64,000 nt of DNA from Siphonodentalium dalli. Its lineage: Eukaryota; Mollusca; Scaphopoda; Gadilida; Siphonodentaliidae. The stretch spans positions 183,607 to 247,606 of the forward strand of contig CP136068.1 in the NCBI GenBank assembly GCA_032622095.1. The letters are read 5' to 3'. The position numbers and the translations under genes were made by a program. Shown one piece after another: positions 28,036-40,690 of the stretch (its first letter is position 1; each line of letters starts with the position of its first letter). Below the pieces are notes generated by a model. That model did not search any database, was not told the DNA's origin, and saw nothing but the letters and a program-made list of their open reading frames with translations.

Positions 28036-31000
28036 TGTATGTGGTGGGGATACCTATATATGAATGTGGTGGTGATACCTATATATGTATGTGGTGGGGA
28101 TACCTATATATGTATGTGATGGGGATACCTATATATGTATGTGGCCGGATACCTATAGATGTATGTGGTGGGGATACCTATATATGTATGTGGTGGGGAT
28201 ACCTATTGATGTTTGTGGTGGGGATACCTATATATGAATGTGGTGGGGATACCTATATACGTATGTGGTGGGGATACCTATAGATGTGTGTGGTGGGGAT
28301 ACCTATATATGTGTGTGGTGGGGATACCTATATATGTGTGTGGTGGGGATACCTATAGATGTGTGTGGTGGGGATACATATAGATGTGTGTGGTGGGGAT
28401 ACCTATATATGTGTGTGTTGGGGATACCTATAGATGTGTGTGGTGGGGATACCTATATATGTGTGTGGTGGGGATACCTATAAATGCATGTGGTGGGGAT
28501 ACCTATATATGTGTGTGGTGGGGATACCTATATATGTGTGTGGTGGGGATACCTATATATGTGTGTGGTGGGGATACCTATATATGTGTGTGGTGGGGAT
28601 ACATATATATGTGTGTGGTGGGGATACCTATAGATGTGTGTGGTGGGGATACCTATATATGTGTGTGGTGGGGATACCTATAGATGTGTGTGGTGAGGAT
28701 ACCTATATATGTGTGTGGTGAGGATACCTATATATGTATATGGTGGTGATACCTATATATGTATGTGGTGGGGATACCTATATATGTATGTGGTGGGTAT
28801 ACCTATATATGTGTGTGGTGAGGATACCTATATATGTGTGTGGTGGCGATACCTATATATGTGTGTGGTGGGGATACCTATATATGTGTGTGGTGGGGAT
28901 ACCTATAGATGTGTGTGGTGGGGATACCTATATATGTGTGTGGTGGGGATACCTATATATGTATGTGGTGGGGATACCTATAGATGTGTTTGGTGGGGAT
29001 ACCTATATATGTATGTGGTGAGGATACCTACATATGTATGTGGTGCGGATACCTAAATATGTATGTGGTGAGGATACCTATATATGTATGTGGTGGGGAT
29101 ACCAATAGATGTGTGTGGTGGGGATACCTATAGATGTGTGTGGTGGGGATACCTATATATGTATGTGGTGGGATAGCTATATATGTATGTGGTGGGGATA
29201 CCTATATATGTGTGAGGTAGGGATACCTATATATGTGTGTGGTGGGGATACCTATATATGTGTGTGGTGGGGATACCTATATATGTGTGTGGTGGGGATA
29301 CATATATATGTGTGTGGTGGGGATACATATAGATGTGTGTGGTGGGGATACCTATATATGTGTGTGGTTGGGATACCTATATATGTGTGTGGTGGGGATA
29401 CCTATAGATGTGTGTGGTGAGGATACCTATATATGTATATGGTGGTGATACCTATATATGTATGTGGTGGGGATACCTATATATGTATGTGGTGGGGATA
29501 CCTATATATGTGTGTGGTTGGGATACCTATAGATGTGTGTGCTGGGGATACCTATATATGTGTGTGGTGGGGATACCTATATATGTGTGTGGTGGGGATA
29601 CCTATAGATGTGTGTGGTGGGGATACCTATATATGTGTGTGGTGGGGATACCTATATATGTGTGTGGTGGGGATACCTATAGATGTATGTGGTGAGGATA
29701 CCTACATATGTATGTGGTGGGGATACCTATAGATGTATGTGGTGGGGATACCTATATATATATGTGGTGAGGATACCTATATATGTATGTGGTGGGGATA
29801 CCTATAGATGTGTGTGTTGGGGATACCTATAGATGTGTGTGGTGGGAATACCTATATATGTATGTGGTGGGGATACTATATATGTATGTGGTGGGGATAC
29901 CTATATATGTATGTGGTGGGGATAGCTATATATGTATGTGGTGGGGATACCTATAGATGTATGTGGTGGGGATACCTATATATGTATGTGGTGGGGATAC
30001 CTATATATGTATGTGGTGGGTATACCTATATATGTGTGTGGTGTTGATACCTATATATGTGTGTGGTGGTGATACCTATATATGTATGTGGTGGGGATAC
30101 CTATATATGTATGTGGTGGTGATACATATATATGTATGTGGCGGTGATACCTACATATGTATGTGGCGGGATACCTATATATGGGGATACCTATATATGT
30201 ATGTGGTGGGGATACCTATATATGTATGTGGTGGGGATACCTATATATGTGTGTGGTGGTGATACCTATATATGTGTGTGGTGGTGATACCTATATATGT
30301 ATGTGGTGGGGATACCTATATATGTATGCGGTGGTGATACCTATATATGTATGTGGTGGTGATACCTACATATGTATGTGGTGGGGATACCTATATATGT
30401 ATGTGGTGGGGATACCTATATTTGGGTGTGGTGGTGATACCTATATATGTGTGTGGTGGTGATACCTATATATGTATGTGGTGGTGATACCTATATATGT
30501 ATGTGGTGGTGATACCTATATATGTATGTAGTGGTGATACCTATATATGCATGTGGTGGGGATACCTATATATGTATGTGGTGGGGATACCTATATATGT
30601 ATGTGGCGGGATACCTATAGATGTATGTGGTGGGGATACCTATATATGTATGTGGTGGTGATACCTAAAGATGTATGTGGTGGGGATACCTATATATGTA
30701 TGTGGTGGGGATACCTATATATGTATGTGGTGGGGATACCTATATATGAATGTGGTGGTGATACCTATATATGTATGTGGTGGGGATACCTATATATGTA
30801 TGTGGTGGGGATACCTATATATGTATGTGGCGGGATACCTATAGATGTATGTGGTGGGGATACCTATATATGTATGTGGTGGGGATACCTATAGATGTTT
30901 GTGGTGGGGATACCTATATATGAATGTGGTGGGGATACCTATATATGTATGTGGTGGGGATACCTATATAAGTGTGGGGTGGGGATACCTATAGATGTAT

Positions 31001-31290
31001 GTGGTGGGGATAACTATATATGTGTGTGGTGGTGATACCTATATATGTGTGTGGTGGGGATACCTATATATGTATGTGGTGGGGAGACCTATATATGTAT
31101 GTGGTGGGGAGACCTATATGTATGTGGTGGTGATACATATATATGTATGTGGTGGGGATACCTATAGATGTGTGTGGTGAGGAGACCTATATATGTATGT
31201 GGTGGGGATACCTATATGTGTGTGGTGGTGATACATATATATGTATGTGGTGGGGATACATATAGATGTGTGTGGTGAGGATACCTATAT
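28036..31290. repeat. Relatively uniform stretch between HOR-II and HOR-III
   Basis: From about 28,260 to 29,700 most units carry GGGG with TGTGTG, and few rare markers occur. Two related segments start at 28,709 and 29,408 (offset 699). Each opens with GTGAGGATACC then ATGTATATGGTGGTG. The segment near 29,233-29,480 resembles 49,492-49,740 at an offset of 20,259. A truncated unit of about 16 bp (GGGATACCTATATAT) lies near 30,168-30,182. A unit containing ATGCAT starts at 30,547. No gene is present. Confidence 0.75.
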
Positions 31291-32957
31291 ATGTATGTGG
31301 TGGTGATACCTATATATGTGTGTGGTGGGGATACCTATAGATGTGTGTGGTGGGGATACATATATATGTATGTGGTGGGGATACCTATAGATGTATGTGG
31401 TGGGGATACCTATATATGTATGTGGTGGGGATACCTATATATGTATGTGGTGGGGATACCTATATATGTGTGTGGCGGGGATACCTATATATGTATGTGG
31501 CGGGGATACCTATATATGTATGTGGTGGGGATCCCTATATATGTGTGTGGTGGTGATACCTATAGATGTATGTGGTGGGGATACCTATATATGTGTGTGG
31601 TGGTGATACCTATATATGTGTGTGGTGGGGATACCTATATATGTATGTGGTGGGGATACTATATATGTATGTGGTGGTGATACCTACATATGTATGTGGT
31701 GGGGATACCTATATATGTATGTGGTGGGGATACCTATATATGTGTGTGGTGGTGATACCTATACATGTGTGTGGTGGTGATACCTATATATGTATGTGGT
31801 GGTGATACCTATATATGTATGTGGTGGTGATACCTATATATGTATGTAGTGGTGATACCTATATATGCATGTGGTGGGGATACCTATATATGTATGTGGT
31901 GGGGATACCTATATATGTATGTGGCGGGATACCTATAGATGTATGTGTTGGGGATACCTATATATGTATGTGGTGGGGATACCTATAGATGTATGTGGTG
32001 GGGATACCTATATATGTATGTGGTGGGGATACCTATATATGTATGTGGTGGGGATACCTATATATGTGTGTGGTGGGGATACCTATATATGTATGTGGCG
32101 GGGATACCTATATATGTATGTGGTGGGGATACAAATATATGTGTGTGGTGGTGATACCTATTGATGTATGTGGTGGGGATACCTATATATGTATGTGGTG
32201 GGGATACCTATATATGTATGTGGTGGGGATACCTATATATGTAGGTGGTGGGGATACCTATATATGTATGTGGTGGGGATACCTATATATGTATGTGGTG
32301 GTGATACCTATAGATGTATGTGGTGGGGATACCTATATATGAATGTGGTGGTGATACCTATATATGTATGTGGTGGGGATACCTATATATGTATGTGGTG
32401 GGGATACCTATATATGTATGTGGCGGGATACCTATAGATGTATGTGGTGGGGATACCTATATATGTATGTGGTGGGGATACCTATAGATGTTTGTGGTGG
32501 GGATACCTATATATAGATGTCGTGGGGATACCTATATATGTATGTGGTGGGGATACCTATATAAGTGTGTGGTGGGGATACCTATATATGTATGTGGCGG
32601 GGATACCTATATATGTATGTGGTGGGATACCCATATTTGTGTGTGGTGGTGATACCTATAGATGTATGTGGTGGGGATAACTATATATGTGTGTGGTGGG
32701 GATACCTATATATGTGTGTTGTGGGGATACCTATATATGTATGTGGTGGGGAGACCTATATATGTATGTGGTGGGGAGACCTATATGTATGTGGTGGTGA
32801 TACATATATATGTATGTGTTGGGGATACCTATAGATGTGTGTGGTGAGGAGACCTATATATGTATGTGGTGGGGATACCTATATGTGTGTGGTGGTGATA
32901 CCTTTATATGTATGTGGTGGGGATACATATAAATGTGTGTGGTGAGGAGACCTATAT
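31291..32957. repeat. HOR-III copy 1 (1,667 bp)
   Basis: It begins with GTATGTGGTGGTG then TGTGTG/TATAGATG units. A run of CGGGG units follows near 31,480-31,505, then a 24-bp GGGATACTATATATG unit near 31,655. The ATGCAT unit is at 31,865. A CGGGATACC 24-bp unit follows, with a further TATATAGATGTCGTGGGG unit near 32,510-32,530. The module is repeated from 32,958. Confidence 0.75.
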
Positions 32958-34904
32958 ATGTATGTGGTGGTGATACCTATATATGTGTGTGGTGGGGATA
33001 CCTATAGATGTGTGTGTTCGGGATACATATATATGTATGTGGTGGGGATACCTATAGATGTATGTGGTGGGGGTACCTATATATACATGTGGTGGGGATA
33101 CCTATATATGTATGTGGTGGGGATACCTATATATGTGTGTGGCGGGGATACCTATATATGTATGTGGCGGGGATACCTATATATGTATGTGGTGGGGATA
33201 CCTATATATGTGTGTGGTGGTGATACCTATAGAAGTATGTGGTGGGGATACCTATATATGTGTGTGGTGGTGATACCTATATATGTGTGTGGTGGGGATA
33301 CCTATATATATATGTGGTGGGGATACTATATATGTATGTGGTGGGGATACCTATATATGTATGTGGTGGGGATTGCTATATATGTATGTGGTGGGGATAC
33401 CTATATATGTGTGTGGTGGGGATACCTATATATGTGTGTTGTGGGGATACCTATAGATGTATGTGGTGGGGATACCTATAGATGTATGTGGTGGGGATAC
33501 CTATATATGTGTGTGGTGGTGATACCTATATATGTGTGTGGTGGGGATACCTATATATGTATGTGGTGGGGATACTATATATGTATGTGGTGGTGATACC
33601 TACATATGTATGTGGTGGGGATACTATATATGTATGTGGTGGTGATACCTACATATGTATGTGGTGGGGATACCTATATATGTATGTGGTAGTAATACCT
33701 ATATATGTATGTGGTGGTGATACCTATATATGTATGTGGTGGTGATACCTATATATGTATGTAGTGGTGATACCTATATATGCATGTGGTGTGGATACCT
33801 ATATATGTATGTGGTGGGGATACCTATAGATGTATGTGGTGGGGATACCTATATATGTATGTGGTGGGGGATACCTATAGATGTATGTGGTGGGGATACC
33901 TATATATGTATGTGGTGGGGATACCTATATATGTATGTGGTGGGGATACCTATATATGTGTGTGGTGGGGATACCTATATATGTATGTGGCGGGGATACC
34001 TATATATGTATGTGGGGGGGGGGGATACATATATATGTGTGTGGTGGTGATACTTATATATGTATGTGGTGGGGATACCTATATATGTATGTGGTGGGGA
34101 TACCTATATATGTATGTGGTGGGGATACCTATATATGTAGGTGGTGGGGATACCTATATATGTATGTGGTGGGGATACCTATATATGTATGTGGTGGTGA
34201 TACCTATAGATGTATGTGGTGGGGATACCTATATATGTATGTGGTGGGGATACATATATATGTATGTGGTGGGGATACCTATATATGAATGTGGTGGTGA
34301 TACCTATATATGTATGTGGTGGGGATACCTATATATGTATGTGGCGGGGATACCTATATATGTATGTGGCGGGATACCTATAGATGTATGTGGTGGGGAT
34401 ACCTATATATGTATGTGGTGGGGACACCTATAGATGTTTGTGGTGGGGATACCTATATATGAATGTGGTGGGGATAGCTATATATGTATGTGGTGGGGAT
34501 ACCTATATAAGTGTGTGGTGGGGATACCTGTATATGTATGTGGCGGGGATACCTATATATGTATGTGGTGGGGATACCCATATTTGTGTGTGGTGGTGAT
34601 ACCTATAAATGTATGTGGAGGGGATAACTATATATGTGTGTGGTGGTGATACCTATATATGTGTGTGGTGGGGATACCTATATATGTATGTGGTGGGGAG
34701 ACCTATATATGTATGTGGTGGGGAGACCTATATGTATGTGGTGGTGATACATATATATGTATGTGGTGGGGATACCTATAGATTTGTGTGGTGAGGAGAC
34801 CTATATATGTATGTGGTGGGGATACCTATATGTGTGTGGTGGTGAGACCTATATATGTATGTGGTGGGGATACATATAGATGTGTGTGGTGAGGAGACCT
34901 ATAT
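32958..34904. repeat. HOR-III copy 2 (1,947 bp)
   Basis: It has the same order as copy 1, with extra internal units. The one-base-short GATACTATATATG unit occurs three times (near 33,322, 33,572 and 33,621). The ATGCAT unit lies at 33,780. The longest homopolymer of the window, eleven G, is at 34,014-34,024. The 3' part (34,384-34,904) is nearly identical to 36,678-37,198. Confidence 0.8.
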
Positions 34905-37198
34905 ATGTATGTGGTGGTGATACCTATATATGTGTGTGGTGGGGATACCTATAGATGTGTGTGGTGGGGATACATATATATGTATGTGGTGGGGATACCT
35001 ATAGATGTATGTGGTGGGGATACCTATATATGTATGTGGTGGGGATACCTATATATGTATGTGGTGGGGATACCTATATATGTGTGTGGCGGGGATACCT
35101 ATATATGTATGTGGCGGGGATACCTATATATGTATGTGGTGGGGATACCTATATATGTGTGTGGTGGTGATACCTATAGATGTATGTGGTGGGGATACCT
35201 ATATATGTGTGTGGTGGTGATACCTATATATGTGTGTGGTGGGGATACCTATATATGTATGTGGTGGGATACTATATATGTATGTGGTGGGGATACTATA
35301 TATGTATGTGGTGGGGATACCTATATATGTATGTGGTGGGGATTGCTATATATGTATGTGGTGGGGATACCTATATATGTGTGTGGTGGGGATACCTATA
35401 TATGTGTGTTGTGGGGATACCTATAGATGTATGTGGTGGGGGATACCTATAGATGTATGTGGTGGGGATACCTATATATGTGTGTGGTGGTGATACCTAT
35501 ATATGTATTTGGTGGGGATACCTATATATGTGTGTGGTGGGGATATCTATAGATGTGTGCGGCGGGGGGACCTATATATGTATGCGGTGGGGATACCTAT
35601 ATATGTGTGTGGTGGGAATACCTATATATGTATGCGGTGGGGATACCTATATATGTATGTGGTGGGGATACCTATATATGTATGTGGCGGGGATACCTAT
35701 AGATGTGTGTGGTGGGGATACCTATATATGTATGTGGCGGGGATGCCTATAGATGTATGTGGTGGGGATACCTATATATGTAAGTGGTGGGGATACCTAT
35801 ATATGTGTGTGGCGGGGATACATATATATATGTGTGTGGTGGGGATACCTATATATGTGTGTGGTGGGGATACCTATAGATGTATGTGGTTGGGAGACCT
35901 ATATATGTGTGTGGTGGGGATACCTATATATGTGTGGGGTGGGGATACCTATATATGTATGTGGTGGGTAGACCAATATATGTATGTGGCGGGGATACCT
36001 ATATTTGTATGTGGTGGGGATACCTATATATGTGTGTGGTGGTGATACCTATATATGTATGTGGTGGTGATACCTATATATGTATGTGGTGGTGATACCT
36101 ATATATGTATGTGGTGGGGATACCTATAGATGTGTGTGGCGGGATACCTATAGATGTATGTGGTGGGGATACCTATATATGTATGTGGTGGGGATACCTA
36201 TAGATGTTTGTGGATGGGATACCTATATATGAATGTGGTGGGGATAGCTATATATGTATGTGGTGGGGATACCTATATAAGTGTGTGGTGGGGATACCTG
36301 TATATGTATGTGGCGGGGATACCTATAGATGTGTGTGGTGGGGATACCTATATATGTATGTGGTGGAGATACCTATATATGTGTGTGGTGAGGATACCTA
36401 TAGATGTGTGTGGTGGTGATACCTATATCTGTGTGTGGTGGGGATACCTATATATGTATGTGGCGGGGATACCTATAGATGTGTGTGGTGGTGATACCTA
36501 TAGATGTGTGTGGCGGGGATACCTATAGATGTGTGTGGTGAGGATACCTATAGATGTATGTGGTGGGGATACCTATATATGAATGTGGTGGTGATACCTA
36601 TATATGTATGTGGTGGGGATACCTATATATGTATGTGGCGGGGATACCTATATATGTATGTGGCGGGATACCTATAGATGTATGTGGTGGGGATACCTAT
36701 ATATGTATGTGGTGGGGACACCTATAGATGTTTGTGGTGGGGATACCTATATATGAATGTGGTGGGGATAGCTATATATGTATGTGGTGGGGATACCTAT
36801 ATAAGTGTGTGGTGGGGATACCTGTATATGTATGTGGCGGGGATACCTATATATGTATGTGGTGGGGATACCCATATTTGTGTGTGGTGGTGATACCTAT
36901 AAATGTATGTGGAGGGGATAACTATATATGTGTGTGGTGGTGATACCTATATATGTGTGTGGTGGGGATACCTATATATGTATGTGGTGGGGAGACCTAT
37001 ATATGTATGTGGTGGGGAGACCTATATGTATGTGGTGGTGATACATATATATGTATGTGGTGGGGATACCTATAGATGTGTGTGGTGAGGAGACCTATAT
37101 ATGTATGTGGTGGGGATACCTATATGTGTGTGGTGGTGATACATATATATGTATGTGGTGGGGATACATATAGATGTGTGTGGTGAGGAGACCTATAT
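34905..37198. repeat. HOR-III copy 3 (2,294 bp)
   Basis: It matches copy 4 at offset 2,294, changing to 2,293 after an extra G in a 26-bp unit near 35,440 (GTGGGGGATACC). Two GATACTATATATG units lie near 35,270 and 35,294. Markers include TGCGGCGGGGGGACC near 35,558, GCGGGGATGCCTATAG at about 35,737, a shifted unit near 35,825 (ACATATATATATGTG), GGTAGACC near 35,967 and GTTTGTGGATGGG near 36,206. Confidence 0.88.
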
Positions 37199-39991
37199 AT
37201 GTATGTGGTGGTGATACCTATATATGTGTGTGGTGGGGATACCTATAGATGTATGTGGTGGGGATACATATATATGTGTGTGGTGAGGAGACCTATATAT
37301 GTATGTGGTGGTGATACCTATATATGTGTGTGGTGGGGATACCTATATATGTATGTGGTGGGGATACCTATATATGTGTGTGGCGGGGATACCTATATAT
37401 GTATGTGGCGGGGATACCTATATATGTATGTGGTGGGGATACCTATATATGTGTGTGGTGGTGATACCTATAGATGTATGTGGTGGGGATACCTATATAT
37501 GTGTGTGGTGGTGATACCTATATATGTGTGTGGTGGGGATACCTATATATGTATGTGGTGGGATACTATATATGTATGTGGTGGGGATACTATATATGTA
37601 TGTGGTGGGGATACCTATATATGTATGTGGTGGGGATTGCTATATATGTATGTGGTGGGGATACCTATATATGTGTGTGGTGGGGATACCTATATATGTG
37701 TGTTGTGGGGATACCTATAGATGTATGTGGTGGGGATACCTATAGATGTATGTGGTGGGGATACCTATATATGTGTGTGGTGGTGATACCTACATATGTA
37801 TTTGGTGGGGATACCTATATATGTGTGTGGTGGGGATATCTATAGATGTGTGCGGCGGGGAGACCTATATATGTATGCGGTGGGGATACCTATATATGTG
37901 TGTGGTGGGAATACCTATATATGTATGCGGTGGGGATACCTATATATGTATGTGGTGGGGATACCTATATATGTATGTGGCGGGGATACCTATAGATGTG
38001 TGTGGTGGGGATACCTATATATGTATGTGGCGGGGATGCCTATAGATGTATGTGGTGGGGATACCTATATATGTAAGTGGTGGGGATACCTATATATGTG
38101 TGTGGCGGGGATACATATATATATGTGTGTGGTGGGGATACCTATATATGTGTGTGGTGGGGATACCTATAGATGTATGTGGTTGGGAGACCTATATATG
38201 TGTGTGGTGGGGATACCTATATATGTGTGGGGTGGGGATACCTATATATGTATGTGGTGGGTAGACCAATATATGTATGTGGCGGGGATACCTATATTTG
38301 TATGTGGTGGGGATACCTATATATGTGTGTGGTGGTGATACCTATATATGTATGTGGTGGTGATACCTATATATGTATGTGGTGGTGATACCTATATATG
38401 TATGTGGTGGGGATACCTATAGATGTGTGTGGCGGGATACCTATAGATGTATGTGGTGGGGATACCTATATATGTATGTGGTGGGGATACCTATAGATGT
38501 TTGTGGATGGGATACCTATATATGAATGTGGTGGGGATAGCTATATATGTATGTGGTGGGGATACCTATATAAGTGTGTGGTGGGGATACCTGTATATGT
38601 ATGTGGCGGGGATACCTATAGATGTGTGTGGTGGGGATACCTATATATGTATGTGGTGGAGATACCTATATATGTGTGTGGTGAGGATACCTATAGATGT
38701 GTGTGGTGGTGATACCTATATCTGTGTGTGGTGGGGATACCTATATATGTATGTGGCGGGGATACCTATAGATGTGTGTGGTGGTGATACCTATAGATGT
38801 GTGTGGCGGGGATACCTATAGATGTGTGTGGTGAGGATACCTATAGATGTATGTGGTGGGGATACCTATATATGTATGTGGTGGGGATACCTATAGATGT
38901 TTGTGGTGGGGATACCTATAGATGTATGTGGTGGTGATACCTATATATGTATGTGCTGGGGATACCTATAGATGTGTGTGGTGGTGATACCTATAGATGT
39001 GTGTGGCGGGGATACCTATAGATGTGTGTGGTGGGGATACCTATATATGTATGTGGTGGAGATACCTATAGATGTGTGTGGTGGTGATACCTATAGATGT
39101 GTGTGGTGGGGATACCTATAGATGTGTGTGGTGGGGATACCTATATATGTATGTGGTGGTGATACCTATATATGTATGTAGTGGTGATACCTATATATGC
39201 ATGTGGTGGGGATACCTATATATGTAGGTGGTGGGGATACCTATATATGTATGTGGTGGGGATACCTATATATGTATGTGGTGGTGATACCTATAGATGT
39301 ATGTGGTGGGGATACCTATATATGTATGTGGTGGGGATACCTATATATGTATGTGGTGGGGATACCTATATATGAATGTGGTGGTGATACCTATATATGT
39401 ATGTGGTGGGGATACCTATATATGTATGTGGTGGGGATACCTATATATGTATGTGGCGGGATACCTATAGATGTATGTGGTGGGGATACCTATATATGTA
39501 TGTGGTGGGGATACCTATAGATGTTTGTGGTGGGGATACCTATATATGAATGTGGTGGGGATAGCTATATATGTATGTGGTGGGGATACCTATATAAGTG
39601 TGTGGTGGGGATACCTGTATATGTATGTGGCGGGGATACCTATATATGTATGTGGTGGGGATACCCATATTTGTGTGTGGTGGTGATACCTATAAATGTA
39701 TGTGGAGGGGATAACTATATATGTGTGTGGTGGTGATACCTATATATGTGTGTGGTGGGGATACCTATATATGTATGTGGTGGGGAGACCTATATATGTA
39801 TGTGGTGGGGAGACCTATATGTATGTTGTGGTGATACATATATATGTATGTGGTGGGGATACCTATAGATGTGTGTGGTGAGGAGACCTATAGATGTATG
39901 TGGTGGGGATACCTATATGTGTGTGGTGGTGATACCTATATATGTATGTGGTGGGGATACATATAGATGTGTGTGGTGAGGAGACCTATAT
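37199..39991. repeat. HOR-III copy 4 (2,793 bp)
   Basis: It matches copy 3 at 2,294/2,293 up to about 38,850, with GATGCC at 38,035 and GTTTGTGGATGGG near 38,499. It then carries additional units (about 38,850-39,200) and an ATGCAT unit at 39,197. It ends with a segment matching 36,678-37,198 at offset 2,793. The extra ~500 bp accounts for its greater length. Confidence 0.85.
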
Positions 39992-40690
39992 ATGTATGTG
40001 GTGGTGATACCTATATATGTATGTGGTGGGGATACCTATAGATGGATGAGGTGGGGATACCTATATATGTATGTGGTGGGGATACCTTTATATGTATGTG
40101 GTGGGGATACCTATATATGTGTGTGGCGGGGATACCTATATATGTATGTGGCGGGGATACCTATATATGTATGTGGTGGGGATACCTATATATGTGTGTG
40201 GTGGTGATACCTATAGATGTATGTGGTGGAGATACCTATATATGTGTGTGGTGGTGATACCTATATATGTGTGTGGTGGGGATACCTATATATGTATGTG
40301 GTGGGGATACTATATATGTATGTGGTGGGGATACCTATATATGTATGTGGTGGGGATACCTATAGATGTATGTGGTGGGGATACCTATATATGTGTGTGG
40401 TGGGGATACCTATATATGTGTGTTGTGGGGATACCTATAGATGTATGTGGTGGGGATACCTATATATGTATGTGGTGGGGATACCTATATATGTTTGTGG
40501 TGGGGATACCTATAGATGTATGTGGTGGTGATACCTATATATGTATGTGGTGGGGATACCTATAGATGTGTGTGGTGGTGATACCTATAGATGTGTGTGG
40601 CGGGGATACCTATATATGTGTGTGGTGGGGATACCTATATATGTATGTGGTGGAGATACCTATATATGTGTGTGGTGAGGATACCTATAG
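39992..40690. repeat. HOR-III copy 5, left part, running into HOR-IV
   Basis: It starts like copies 3 and 4 (offset 2,793 to copy 4) with private changes such as GATGGATGAGGTGG near 40,041 and GATACCTTTATATG near 40,082. It contains one GATACTATATATG unit near 40,305. It then passes into units like those opening each HOR-IV copy (TATATCTGTGTGTGG). Confidence 0.7.
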
